Part shown: piece by piece, positions 18,727 to 27,333 of the stretch
Position numbering within the stretch: the stretch's first letter is position 1
How the letters are laid out: every line of letters begins with the position of its first letter
Source: Streptomyces kronopolitis
GTDB lineage: Bacteria; Actinomycetota; Actinomycetes; Streptomycetales; Streptomycetaceae
Direction: 5' to 3'
NCBI RefSeq assembly: GCF_014646275.1
Contig: NZ_BMND01000005.1
Coordinates: forward strand, 1-64,000
Length of the DNA: 64,000 bases
The notes under the pieces: generated by a model
Told to the model about the DNA's origin: nothing
Seen by the model: only the letters and a program-made list of their open reading frames with translations
The model's database searches: none
Made by a program: the position numbers and the translations under genes

Positions 18727-19425
18727 TCAGGTGTGCGGCGCGAGGAAGGAGGCGACCGCGGCGAGGAACTCCCCGGGGCGCTCCTCGTGGACGAGATGGC
18801 CGGCGCCCTCCACCGTCACCAGCCGGGCGTCGGGCAGCCGCTCGGCGAGTGCGGCGAGCTGCTCCTGGGGGACATGGCTGGTCTCCCCGCCGGCGATGAC
18901 CAGGGTCGGCACGGTCACCCGCGCCACCGCCTCCCACCATGCGGGGTCCGGCGCGTTCCGCTCCGCCACCACCGCGATCTTGGCCTGCCAGTCGAACGAG
19001 GCCGGGCCCGCCGGCCGAGGGGGCACCTCCTGGGGCGGATCGGCGGGCAGCGGCGGGGCGACCTCCTCCAACACCAGCCGCTCCACCAGGTCCGGCCGTT
19101 CGGCGGCCGCCAGCAGGGCGGCCACCGCGCCCAGCGAGTGCCCGATCAGCAGCACCCGCTCCAGGCCGAGCGCCCGCAGGAATCCGAGGGCGTCGTCCCG
19201 CCAGCGCGCGAAGCCGTAGTCCCCGGGCCAGTCGCTGTGGCCGTGGCCGCGCTGATCGAGGGCGAAGACCCGGTGGGTGCCGGCGAGCCGGCCGACCACG
19301 CCGCGCCAGTCCTCGCCGTCCTCCCCCAGGCTGTGCAGCAGCACCGCCGGCGGGGCGTCCCCCTCACCCCACACCCGGTATGCCAGCTGGACCTCACCGA
19401 CCTGCACCTTCCGGACGTCGCTCAT
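18727..19425 (-). CDS. Alpha/beta hydrolase
   Basis: A 232-residue cytoplasmic hydrolase of the alpha/beta fold. The nucleophile elbow is LIGHSLGAV at about residue 90; LDQRGHGHSDW precedes it and the catalytic His is in VEGAGHLVHEE. It resembles small-ester and 3-oxoadipate enol-lactone-type hydrolases; the substrate cannot be told. The ATG at 19425 is the natural start. It is divergent from paaK, and the palindrome at 19508-19525 may influence both. Confidence 0.8.
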   Translation of the reverse strand: MSDVRKVQVGEVQLAYRVWGEGDAPPAVLLHSLGEDGEDWRGVVGRLAGTHRVFALDQRGHGHSDWPGDYGFARWRDDALGFLRALGLERVLLIGHSLGAVAALLAAAERPDLVERLVLEEVAPPLPADPPQEVPPRPAGPASFDWQAKIAVVAERNAPDPAWWEAVARVTVPTLVIAGGETSHVPQEQLAALAERLPDARLVTVEGAGHLVHEERPGEFLAAVASFLAPHT

Positions 19426-19507
19426 GCGCGGGACGCTACCCGCGAGCGCGCCGCGCCACGCCCCTTGACGTGTTCGCCGCGCGCTGATTACTTGGATCAG
19501 CACGCGG

Positions 19508-19525
19508 CTACCGAATGATCGGTAG
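19508..19525. promoter_or_regulatory. Perfect 18-bp palindromic operator upstream of paaK
   Basis: CTACCGA (19508-19514) and TCGGTAG (19519-19525) form a perfect 7-bp inverted repeat with a 4-base centre, 22 bases before the paaK ATG. Size and symmetry suit a TetR-family repressor such as a PaaR-type phenylacetate regulator, which is an inference. No such regulator gene is in the window. Confidence 0.6.
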
Positions 19526-19546
19526 GGACACGAGGCGGTGAACTCC

Positions 19547-20863
19547 ATGCCGGCAGCGGCCGATGACAGTGAGACGTTCGACGAGGCGGAACGGCTCTCC
19601 CGGGACGCGTTGCGCGAGCGCCAACTCACCCGGCTGCGCGCCTCGTTGCAGCACGCCTACGACCACGTCCCGTTCTACCGGGAGTCCTTCGCGCGGGCCG
19701 GGCTGCATCCGCGGGACTGCCGCTCGCTCGACGATCTCGCCCGCTTCCCCTTCACCGTCAAGGATGATCTGCGCGCCCAGTACCCCTTCGGGATGTTCGC
19801 CGTCCCCAAGGCGGAGGTGCGCCGCATCCACGCCTCCAGCGGCACCACCGGCCGCCCCACCGTCGTCGGCTACACCGAGGGCGACCTCTCCCGCTGGGCG
19901 GACGTCGTCGCCCGCTCTCTGCACGCGGCCGGCGCCCGGCCGGGGCACACCGTCCATATCTCCTACGGCTACGGCCTGTTCACCGGCGGCCTGGGCGCCC
20001 ACTACGGCGCGGAGCGGCTCGGCTGCACGGTCGTGCCCGCGTCCGGCGGGATGACCAGCCGGCAGGTGCAGATCATCCAGGACTTCCGCCCCGAGATCAT
20101 CATGGTCACCCCCTCGTACATGCTCACCCTGCTGGACGAGTTCGAGCGGCAGGGCGTCGACCCCCGGACGACCTCGCTCAAGGTGGGCGTCTTCGGCGCC
20201 GAGCCGTGGACGCAGGAGATGCGCCGCGAGATCGAGGAGCGGTTCGCGATCGACGCCGTGGATATCTACGGCTTGTCGGAGGTCATGGGCCCCGGTGTCG
20301 CCCAGGAATGCGTGGCGACCAAGGACGGGCTGCACATCTGGGAGGACCACTTCTACCCGGAGGTCGTCGACCCGATCACCGGCGAGGTGCTGCCGGACGG
20401 GGCGCACGGCGAGCTGGTGTTCACCTCGCTGACCAAGGAGGCGATGCCGGTGATCCGCTATCGCACCCGCGATCTGACCCGGCTGCTGCCCGGCACCGCG
20501 CGCCCCGCCTTCCGCCGGATGGAGAAGGTCACCGGACGCTGCGACGACATGATCATTCTGCGCGGGGTCAATCTCTTCCCCGCACAGGTCGAGGAGATCG
20601 TGCTGCGGACACCGGGCGTCGCCCCGCACTTCCAGCTGAAGCTGACCCGCGAGGGCCGGCTGGACCGGCTGACCGTGCGCGCCGAGGCCCGCCCGGACGC
20701 CACCCGCCAGGAACGCGCGGCCGCCGTCGAACGGATCGCCCGCGCCGTCAAGGACGGGATCGGCGTCTCGGTGGCGGTCGAGATCGTCGATCCGGAGACC
20801 CTGGAGCGGTCGGTCGGCAAGATCAAGCGCATCGTGGACGCCCGGCCGCGGGACAAGGGGTAG
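19547..20863 (+). CDS. paaK: Phenylacetate-CoA ligase
   Basis: A 438-residue adenylate-forming enzyme making phenylacetyl-CoA from phenylacetate, ATP and CoA. The AMP-binding motif IHASSGTTGRPTVVGYT, the YGLSEVMGPGVAQEC motif and the C-terminal domain with VTGRCDDMIILRGVNLFPAQVEEI and SVGKIKRIVD match PaaK, and the length is typical. The ATG at 19547 follows GAGGCGG; an in-frame GTG nine bases earlier is possible. The rest of the paa catabolic genes are not nearby, so it may feed a distant pathway. A palindromic operator overlaps its promoter region. Confidence 0.9.
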   Translation: MPAAADDSETFDEAERLSRDALRERQLTRLRASLQHAYDHVPFYRESFARAGLHPRDCRSLDDLARFPFTVKDDLRAQYPFGMFAVPKAEVRRIHASSGTTGRPTVVGYTEGDLSRWADVVARSLHAAGARPGHTVHISYGYGLFTGGLGAHYGAERLGCTVVPASGGMTSRQVQIIQDFRPEIIMVTPSYMLTLLDEFERQGVDPRTTSLKVGVFGAEPWTQEMRREIEERFAIDAVDIYGLSEVMGPGVAQECVATKDGLHIWEDHFYPEVVDPITGEVLPDGAHGELVFTSLTKEAMPVIRYRTRDLTRLLPGTARPAFRRMEKVTGRCDDMIILRGVNLFPAQVEEIVLRTPGVAPHFQLKLTREGRLDRLTVRAEARPDATRQERAAAVERIARAVKDGIGVSVAVEIVDPETLERSVGKIKRIVDARPRDKG

Positions 20864-21026
20864 GGCGTTCCGCGGGGTCCCCGTCGCACGCCCGCGGGCC
20901 CGTTGGCGACCCGTCTCCCTCGGCCTTCGATCCGTCGGCGTACGCGTTCCCGCGGTCCGTCGGCGCCCCGTCTCCCCCGGTCCTCGGGTCCGTCGGCGTC
21001 CCTTCGCCCCCACCCCTCGGGCCCGT
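20864..21026. other. Convergent spacer with TCCGTCGGCG repeats
   Basis: TCCGTCGGCG recurs three times (about 20931, 20957 and 20989) in a pyrimidine-rich 163-base stretch between paaK and the convergent hydrolase. No strong hairpin or gene is seen. Confidence 0.35.
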
Positions 21027-21869
21027 TCAGTCCCGCGGGTTCAGGCGCGCCGCGAGGTCGGCGAAGGCGGCGCGGACGGCCGTCGGGTTCTCCAGCCAGG
21101 GGAAGTGGCCGGCGTCGGGGATGCGGCGGTGCAGGACGTGCGGGCCGTGGAAGCCCGGCTCCTCGTGCCAGATCCGCTGGTCGACGATGTGGTCGCGGGC
21201 GCCGCTGACGATCAGGGTGGGCAGGGCCGCGGGCTGCCAGCGGGCCCGGTAGTCGTCGTCGAAGTGGGCATCGGCCCAGGCCACCGCGTCATGGCAGTAG
21301 GAGAGGCCGGACAGCAGGTCCCGGCCGTCGGCCAGTGCGGAGGGGCCGAAGTTCCACGGCGCGGCGGCGAGCGTCAGGGCGCGGAGGTGGTCGTCGTCCG
21401 GCTGCCGGGCATAGCGCTCGGCGGCGCCGGCGACCTCGGGGAGCGGGTGGTCCTCGGCGTAACGGGCGAAGCCGGGCCGCCAGCCGGCGTGCGGGGCGCT
21501 GCTGAGCAGCACCATGCCGGTCAGCAGGCCTTCGAGTTCCGGGACGGAGAGCAGGAACATGCCGCCGGTGGAGTGGCCCGCCATGACCACGTCGTCCAGC
21601 TCCCGCGCGGCCTCCGCGAGGGCCCCGGGCCAGTGGGCGTAGGGCTCGGCGGGAAGCCCGGGCAGGCCGCGGTTGGAGCCGTCGCCGGGCAGGTCGACCA
21701 GCCAGGCGGCGCCGGGCACCTGGGCCGCCCGCACCAGGCCGAGCAGCGATTCCGAGCCCAGCCCCGGCCCGCCGGGCACGAACAGCCAGTTGCCGCGCCC
21801 CTCGCCCGAGGTGACCTGGCGCAGCCTGACTCCCGACGCCGTCCACCGTTCCTGCAGAAATGCACCCAC
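21027..21869 (-). CDS. Alpha/beta hydrolase (proline iminopeptidase-like)
   Basis: A 280-residue alpha/beta-fold hydrolase. The oxyanion region is FVPGGPGLGSESL, the nucleophile is in MAGHSTGGMFLL, the acid in SGARDHIVDQ and the His in DAGHFPWLEN. GGPG near the N terminus is typical of the S33 peptidase group, but the substrate is unknown. I chose the GTG at 21869 with GAGGAGA eight bases upstream; the longer frame has non-coding character. It is transcribed away from the VOC gene in the same direction. Confidence 0.78.
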   Translation of the reverse strand: MGAFLQERWTASGVRLRQVTSGEGRGNWLFVPGGPGLGSESLLGLVRAAQVPGAAWLVDLPGDGSNRGLPGLPAEPYAHWPGALAEAARELDDVVMAGHSTGGMFLLSVPELEGLLTGMVLLSSAPHAGWRPGFARYAEDHPLPEVAGAAERYARQPDDDHLRALTLAAAPWNFGPSALADGRDLLSGLSYCHDAVAWADAHFDDDYRARWQPAALPTLIVSGARDHIVDQRIWHEEPGFHGPHVLHRRIPDAGHFPWLENPTAVRAAFADLAARLNPRD

Positions 21870-22027
21870 CGCGACCGCTCTCCTCGTCGTACGTTCCCTC
21901 GCCCCCGGCACGACGGTAGGCGGTACGGCCCGGTGGGCGCCTGGCCTTTTTCGCGGGCACGGGAGCCGCGGGGCCGGTCCGGCGGCTCGCCGGGCCCGGG
22001 GAGGCGTGCGCGCGGCGGCGGTTCGGC

Positions 22028-22834
22028 TCAGGTCGTCGTCGGCTCCCCCTTGAGCAGGGCGAACGGGGCTCCCGCCGGGTCCATGACCATGGCCAGCCGG
22101 CCGACACCCGGGGCGTCGGTGGGCGGGATCATGACCGTGGCGCCGCGGTCGGTGGCCGCGGCGAAGGTGGCGTCGCAGTCGGCCACGCCGAAATACGGGT
22201 GCCACTCCGACGACGAACCGGCCCGCAGATGCTCCTGCTGGAGTTCCATGATGCCGCCCTGCGCGGAGTCGCCGACCTTGCCGCCGCCCGGCGCGGAGAC
22301 CAGGGAGTAGACGGCGTCACCGCCCATCGGCATGTCCTGGTAGGTCCAGGAGAAGACCGAGCCGTAGAAGTCCTTGGCCCGGGCCGCGTCGGTCGTGTAC
22401 AGCTCCGTCCAGCACAGCGTGTTCGGCGCCATGACCGTGCCGAGGCCGCCGCCCGGGAGGTCGCCGGGCTGCCACACGGCGAAGTCGGCGCCGGTCGGGT
22501 CGGTGAAGGCCGCCAGCCGGCCCGCGGTGAACACATCCGCCGGGGCCACCCGCACCGCGCCGCCGGCCTGCTCGACGGCCTTGGCCGTGGCGTCCGCGTC
22601 GGGGGTCTGGAAGTAGACGTTCCAGGCGGAGGACGCGCCCTCCTCCGTCAGCGGGCCGACGGCGGCGACCGTCTTGCCGTCGAGCTGGAAGAAGCCGTAC
22701 CCGCCGGCGTCCGGGCCGGCGGACTGGAAGGTCCAGCCCAGCACGCCGGAGTAGAAGGCCGCGGCGGCGTCGACGTCGGGGGCCCCGAGGTCGAGCCAGT
22801 TCGGTGTGCCCGGGACATAGTTGGTGGTCAGCAT
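22028..22834 (-). CDS. Two-domain VOC (glyoxalase-fold) protein
   Basis: A 268-residue protein with two vicinal-oxygen-chelate modules, about 8-125 (PNWLDLGAPDVDAAAAFYSGVLGW) and 138-262 (LCWTELYTTDAARAKDFYGSVFSW). The arrangement is that of mycobacterial TB27.3 (Rv0577). Some metal-ligand positions are hydrophobic, so it may bind a ligand without catalysis. GGAGGA precedes the ATG. A paralogue with the same architecture is at 35469-36233. Confidence 0.83.
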   Translation of the reverse strand: MLTTNYVPGTPNWLDLGAPDVDAAAAFYSGVLGWTFQSAGPDAGGYGFFQLDGKTVAAVGPLTEEGASSAWNVYFQTPDADATAKAVEQAGGAVRVAPADVFTAGRLAAFTDPTGADFAVWQPGDLPGGGLGTVMAPNTLCWTELYTTDAARAKDFYGSVFSWTYQDMPMGGDAVYSLVSAPGGGKVGDSAQGGIMELQQEHLRAGSSSEWHPYFGVADCDATFAAATDRGATVMIPPTDAPGVGRLAMVMDPAGAPFALLKGEPTTT

Positions 22835-22945
22835 GGGTGGTCCTCCGTTGCGCGGATGGTGACGTGCAGGGCTGTCTCCCGCCGTTTCTCAGCATGGCAG
22901 GGGGCACTGACAGTCGCCCTTCGCGCGCGCCGCGGCCCGCCCGGC

Positions 22946-24490
22946 TCAGGGCGCCCCGAACCGTGCGCGCAACTCGCGCTTGAGGACCTTGCCGCTGGCG
23001 TTCCGCGGCAGCGCGTCCACGAACACCACCCGTTTGGGGGCCTTGAACGGCGCGAGGCGCGCGCGGGCCGCCTCGATCAGCTCCTGCTCGCCCACCTGCC
23101 CGTCGGCGCCGTCCGCTCCCCCGCCGCCGGGCGGGCGCCGCACCACCACCGCGGTCACCGCCTCGATCCACCGCTCGTCCGGCAGTCCGATCACCGCGAC
23201 CTCGGCCACCTGCGGATGCTCGTAGAGCACGTCCTCCACCTGGCGGGAGGCGACCAGGACGCCCCCGGAGTTGATGACGTCCTTGACCCGGTCGACCACC
23301 GTGAAGTAGCCCTCCGCGTCGCGGACGGCGAGGTCCCCGGAGTGGAACCAGCCGTCCCGGAACGCCTCCGCGGTCTCCTCCGGCTTGTCCCAGTAGCCGG
23401 TGCACAGTTGCGGGGACCGGTAGACGACCTCGCCCCGGGTGCCGTCGGGCACCTCGCGGCCCTCCTCGTCGACCACCCGCGCCTCGACGAACAGCACCGG
23501 CCGCCCGCAGGAATCCATCCGGCCCTCGTGTTCGTCCGGGCCGAGCACGGTGGCCAGCGGACCGATCTCGCTCTGCCCGAAGCAGTTGTGGAAGGCGAGC
23601 CCGGGCAGCCGGGCGCGCAGCCGCTCCAGTACGGGGACCGGCATGATCGAGGCGCCGTAGTAGGCCTTGCGCAGTCCGCTCAGCTCACGGGTGGCGAAGC
23701 CGGGGTGGTTCGCCAGGGTGATCCACACGGTCGGCGGCGCGAACAGGCTGTCGGCCAGGCCCGCTTCCACCAGGTCGAAGATCCGGTCCGGGTCGGGGCC
23801 GTCCAGGATGGTGTTCTCCGCTCCGACGGCCAGATAGGGCAGCAGGAACACATGCATCTGCGCGGAGTGGTAGAGCGGGAGGGTGTGCAGCGGCCGGTCC
23901 GTCTCCCGCAGGCCGAGGGCGAGCACGGCGCTGGTGTACTCGTGCACCAGCGCATGGTGGGTCATCATCGCGCCCTTGGGCAGCGCGGTGGTCCCCGAGG
24001 TGTAGAGCAGCTGGACCAGGGCGTCCTCGGGCACCTCGGCCAACGGACCGGTGTCCTCGGCCGCCTCGGCGGCCGCGAGCCGCTCCAGCAGCCCGTAGCG
24101 GCCGCCGTACAGCGGCATCCGGCGCACCCCGTCCGGCAGCCGGTGTGCCAGCGCGGCGTCGGTGAGCACCAGCGCGCTGCCCGACTGGTCGAGGAGGTAG
24201 CGCAGATCCTCGCCCGTCAGGCTGTGGTTGACCGGCACATGCACCAGTCCGGCGCGGGCGCAGGCCAGGAAGCCGATCAGATACGCGTCGGAGTTGTGCC
24301 CGTAGGAGGCGACGCGGTCGCCGGGCGCCAGGCCGTCCGCCAGCAGTACCCGGGCCGCGGCGGTCACCGCGTCGTCGAGCTCCCGGTAGGTCCAGGCCCG
24401 CTCCCCGTACCGCACCGCGATCCGCCCGGGTACCCGGCGGGCGCTGCGCCGCAGGACTCCGTCGACCGTATTGCTCCGCGCTCGCCTCAT
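22946..24490 (-). CDS. Acyl-CoA synthetase (long-chain or aryl acid:CoA ligase)
   Basis: A 514-residue adenylate-forming ligase. AMP-binding motif LLYTSGTTALPKGAMMTHHA, NCFGQSEIGPLA, the GWFHSGDLAVRD and VDRVKDVINSGG motifs, and the terminal catalytic Lys in PRNASGKVLKRELR are all intact. It resembles FadD-type ligases for medium or long acyl chains; specificity is not deducible. A Gly/Asp linker (PPGGGGADGADG) is inserted in the C-terminal domain. It follows the nitronate monooxygenase/acyl-CoA synthetase pair on the same strand, 82 bases downstream, and may be read with it. Confidence 0.85.
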   Translation of the reverse strand: MRRARSNTVDGVLRRSARRVPGRIAVRYGERAWTYRELDDAVTAAARVLLADGLAPGDRVASYGHNSDAYLIGFLACARAGLVHVPVNHSLTGEDLRYLLDQSGSALVLTDAALAHRLPDGVRRMPLYGGRYGLLERLAAAEAAEDTGPLAEVPEDALVQLLYTSGTTALPKGAMMTHHALVHEYTSAVLALGLRETDRPLHTLPLYHSAQMHVFLLPYLAVGAENTILDGPDPDRIFDLVEAGLADSLFAPPTVWITLANHPGFATRELSGLRKAYYGASIMPVPVLERLRARLPGLAFHNCFGQSEIGPLATVLGPDEHEGRMDSCGRPVLFVEARVVDEEGREVPDGTRGEVVYRSPQLCTGYWDKPEETAEAFRDGWFHSGDLAVRDAEGYFTVVDRVKDVINSGGVLVASRQVEDVLYEHPQVAEVAVIGLPDERWIEAVTAVVVRRPPGGGGADGADGQVGEQELIEAARARLAPFKAPKRVVFVDALPRNASGKVLKRELRARFGAP

Positions 24491-24572
24491 GGCGTGATCC
24501 TCGACCGCCGCCCACCCGGGGTCAAGGCACCCGGCCGCCGCGCAGGGCCGCCGGGGGCTGTCGTCACCGCCC

Positions 24573-26132
24573 CTAGACGGCGCGCTCGCGGCCCTCCCAA
24601 TACGGGTCGCGCAGCCGGCGCTTGTAGAGCTTGCCGTTGGGGTCGCGGGGCATGGCGGCGATGAAGTCGACGGACTTGGGGCACTTGTAGCCGGCGAGCC
24701 GGCGGGCGCAGTGGTCCAGGATGCCGGCGGCCAGTTCGGGGCCCGGACGGTGGCCCGCGGCGGGTTCGATGACGGCCTTGACCTGCTCGCCCCAGTCGTC
24801 GTGCGGGATGCCGAAGGCGGCCGCGTCGGCGACCGCGGGGTGGCTGAGCAGGGCGGATTCGATCTCGGCGGGGTAGATGTTGACGCCGCCCGAGATGATC
24901 ATGTCGATCTTGCGGTCGCGGAGGAAGAGGTGGCCGTCCTCGTCGAGGTAACCGAGGTCGCCGACGGTGAAGAAGTCGCCGATCCGGTTCTTCCGCGTCT
25001 TGTCCTCGTCCTTGTGGTAGCGGAAGCCGCCGGTGCTCATCTTCATGTACACGGTGCCGAGTTCGCCGGCCGGCAGCCGTTTGCCGTCGTCGTCGAAGAT
25101 GGCCAGCTCACTGATCGGCCAGGCCTTGCCGACGGTTCCGGGCTTCTTGAGCCAGTCCTCGGCGGTCGCGAAGGCGCCGCCGCCCTCGCTCGCCGCGTAG
25201 TACTCCTCGACGCAGCCGCCCCACCAGTCGATCATCGCGCGTTTGACGTGGTCGGGGCAGGGCGCGGCGCCGTGCAGGGCGTGCCGCATGGCGCTCACGT
25301 CGTACGCCGCCCGGGTCTCGTCGGGCAGCGCGAGCAGCCGGTGGAACTGGGTGGGGACCATATGGGTGTGGGTGCAGCGGTGTTCGTCCATGAGGGCGAG
25401 CATCCGCTGCGGCGTCCACTTGTCCATCAGGACGATGCGGTGGCCGATGTGGAGCGAGGCGGCGGCGAATTGGAGTACGGCGGTGTGGTAGAGCGGCGAG
25501 CAGACCAGATGGACGTTGTCGTCGAACGGCCTGATGCCGAAGATGCCGAGGAAGCCGCCGAGGTGGGTCTCCTCGGGCGGGATGCCGGGCAGCGGGCGGC
25601 GGATGCCGCGCGGGCGTCCGGTGGTGCCCGAGGTGTAGTTCATCACCCAGCCCAGCGTGCGGTCGGCGGGCGCGGACTCCGGTTGCCCGTCGACGAGTCG
25701 GGCGTACGGGCGGAAGCCGGGGATGTCGCCGAGGGCGTAGCGCCGGGCGGCCGGCAGGTCGGCCTCGTCGGCGGCCGCTCGCGCCGCGGACGCGAACCGC
25801 TCGTGCGCCAGCAGCACCTTCGCCCCGGAGTCGGCGACGATCCAGGCGATCTCCGGGCCGACCAGGTGGTGGTTGACGGGGACGAGGTAGAAGCCGGCCT
25901 GGGAGGCGGCCAGGTAGGCGGTGAAGAACTCGACGCCGTTGGGGAGGACCACGGCGAAGGCGTCACCGCGTTCCAGGCCCGCCGCCCGCAGCCCGTGGAC
26001 CAGTCGGTTGCTCGCGGCGTGCAGCCGGCCCGCGGTCCACTCCTCGCCGTCCGGGGCGATCAGGACCGTGCGGTCCGGGGCGGCGGTGGCCTGCGCCCAG
26101 AAGCCGTTGGGGGGTGGGGAGTCCGGTGTCAT
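24573..26132 (-). CDS. Acyl-CoA synthetase (FadD family)
   Basis: A 519-residue adenylate-forming ligase with VMNYTSGTTGRPRGI, the YYAASEGGGAF region, FFTVGDLGYLDEDGHLFLRDRKIDMIISGGVNIYPAEIE and the terminal catalytic Lys in PRDPNGKLYKRRLRDPYWEG. The last motif is characteristic of a FadD subgroup found in steroid- and fatty-acid-degrading actinobacteria. The ATG at 26132 has GAGGAGGA seven bases upstream; the 89-codon longer frame is not coding. It lies 20 bases after the nitronate monooxygenase, so the two form an operon controlled by the operator at 27296. Confidence 0.85.
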   Translation of the reverse strand: MTPDSPPPNGFWAQATAAPDRTVLIAPDGEEWTAGRLHAASNRLVHGLRAAGLERGDAFAVVLPNGVEFFTAYLAASQAGFYLVPVNHHLVGPEIAWIVADSGAKVLLAHERFASAARAAADEADLPAARRYALGDIPGFRPYARLVDGQPESAPADRTLGWVMNYTSGTTGRPRGIRRPLPGIPPEETHLGGFLGIFGIRPFDDNVHLVCSPLYHTAVLQFAAASLHIGHRIVLMDKWTPQRMLALMDEHRCTHTHMVPTQFHRLLALPDETRAAYDVSAMRHALHGAAPCPDHVKRAMIDWWGGCVEEYYAASEGGGAFATAEDWLKKPGTVGKAWPISELAIFDDDGKRLPAGELGTVYMKMSTGGFRYHKDEDKTRKNRIGDFFTVGDLGYLDEDGHLFLRDRKIDMIISGGVNIYPAEIESALLSHPAVADAAAFGIPHDDWGEQVKAVIEPAAGHRPGPELAAGILDHCARRLAGYKCPKSVDFIAAMPRDPNGKLYKRRLRDPYWEGRERAV

Positions 26133-26152
26133 TGCGCTGTCCTCCTCGGGGT

Positions 26153-27256
26153 TCACGCGCGTCCGGCGATGCGGTGGAGGCGGTCGATGGCCCGCTCGAA
26201 ACCGCGGGTGAGGTCGTCGAAGACGGCCTGTACGCTGCGTTCGCTGTTCATCCGGCCGACGATCTGGCCGACCGGGGTGCCCAGCAGCGGCTCGACCTCG
26301 TGCCGCTGGATACGGGAGTTGGCGTCGGCGACCAGCAGGCCCTGGAGCGGCATCGGGAGCGGGCCGGGGCCGTCCGGGTCGTCCCAGGCGTCGGTCCACG
26401 CGGTGCGCAGCTGGCGGGCGGGCTTGCCGGTCAGCGCGCGGGAGCGGACGGTGTCGCCGGGGCCGGCGGCGAGCAGTTTGGCGGTCAGCCGCCGGGAGTG
26501 CAGCTCGGCCTCCTCGCAGGTCAGCCAGACCGAGCCGAGCCAGACGCCCTGGGCGCCGAGGGCCAGCCCGGCGGCGACCTGCTCTCCGGTGCCGATGCCG
26601 CCGGCGGCCAGTACCGGTAGCGGATCAACGGCGGCGACGACCTCCGGGGTGAGGACCATGGTGGCGATGTCGCCGGTGTGGCCGCCCGCCTCGTAGCCCT
26701 GGGCGACGACGATGTCGATGCCGGCGTCCTTGTGGTGCCGGGCGTGCCGGGGGCTGCCGGCCAGCGCGGCGACCAGGATGCCGTGGTCGTGCGCGCGCCG
26801 GACGACGTCGGGCGGCGGGGGGCCGAGGGCGTTGGCGAGCAGCTTGACGGGGTAGTCGAAGGCCACGTCGAGCTGGGTGCGGGCGACGTGCTCCATCCAG
26901 CCCGTGATCCGCCAGCCGGCCGCCTCGCCGTCCGCGAGCGGCGGCACCCGGTGGGTGTCGAGGAGTCCGGCGACGAAGCGGCGGTGCCCTTCCGGGATCA
27001 TCGCCTCGACCTCGGCCTCGCTGACGCCTGCCACCTTCTTGGCGGGCATCACCACGTCGAGTCCGTACGGCAGCCCGTCGGTGTGGGCCTGCATCCAGTC
27101 GAGGTCGCGGGCCAGCTCGTCGGGGGCGGTGTAGCGGACCGCGCCGAGCACCCCGAACCCGCCGGCCCGGGTGATCGCGGCGGCGACGGCGGGGAAGGGG
27201 GTGAACCCGAAGACGGCGTGCGCGATGCCCAGCCTGTTGCTCAACTCCGTCTGCAT
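26153..27256 (-). CDS. Nitronate monooxygenase-family flavoprotein (Rv1533-like)
   Basis: A 367-residue FMN-dependent TIM-barrel enzyme of the 2-nitropropane dioxygenase family. The family signatures are AAAITRAGGFGVLGAV, ANALGPPPPDVVRRAHDHG, VAQGYEAGGHTGDIATM and LAAGGIGTGEQVAAGLALGAQGVWLGS. It most resembles mycobacterial Rv1533. Related enzymes act as enoyl-CoA or steroid-ring reductases as well as on nitronates, and the pairing with an acyl-CoA synthetase under one operator suggests CoA-linked lipid catabolism here. Confidence 0.82.
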   Translation of the reverse strand: MQTELSNRLGIAHAVFGFTPFPAVAAAITRAGGFGVLGAVRYTAPDELARDLDWMQAHTDGLPYGLDVVMPAKKVAGVSEAEVEAMIPEGHRRFVAGLLDTHRVPPLADGEAAGWRITGWMEHVARTQLDVAFDYPVKLLANALGPPPPDVVRRAHDHGILVAALAGSPRHARHHKDAGIDIVVAQGYEAGGHTGDIATMVLTPEVVAAVDPLPVLAAGGIGTGEQVAAGLALGAQGVWLGSVWLTCEEAELHSRRLTAKLLAAGPGDTVRSRALTGKPARQLRTAWTDAWDDPDGPGPLPMPLQGLLVADANSRIQRHEVEPLLGTPVGQIVGRMNSERSVQAVFDDLTRGFERAIDRLHRIAGRA

Positions 27257-27295
27257 GCGCGCAGGATGCCGCAGCGGGTCGTACGAGGGAAGAGG

Positions 27296-27318
27296 TTTTC
27301 TGATGAAGCGTCAGAAAC
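27296..27318. promoter_or_regulatory. TetR-type operator TTTTCTGA-N7-TCAGAAAC, second copy
   Basis: TCTGA (27299-27303) and TCAGA (27311-27315) are separated by 7 bases, the same half-sites and spacing as at 15979-15995, and both begin with TTTTCTGA. The site lies 40-62 bases upstream of the nitronate monooxygenase start, in the position of a repressor operator. Confidence 0.65.
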
Positions 27319-27333
27319 TTTGCCCCGGGGCGG

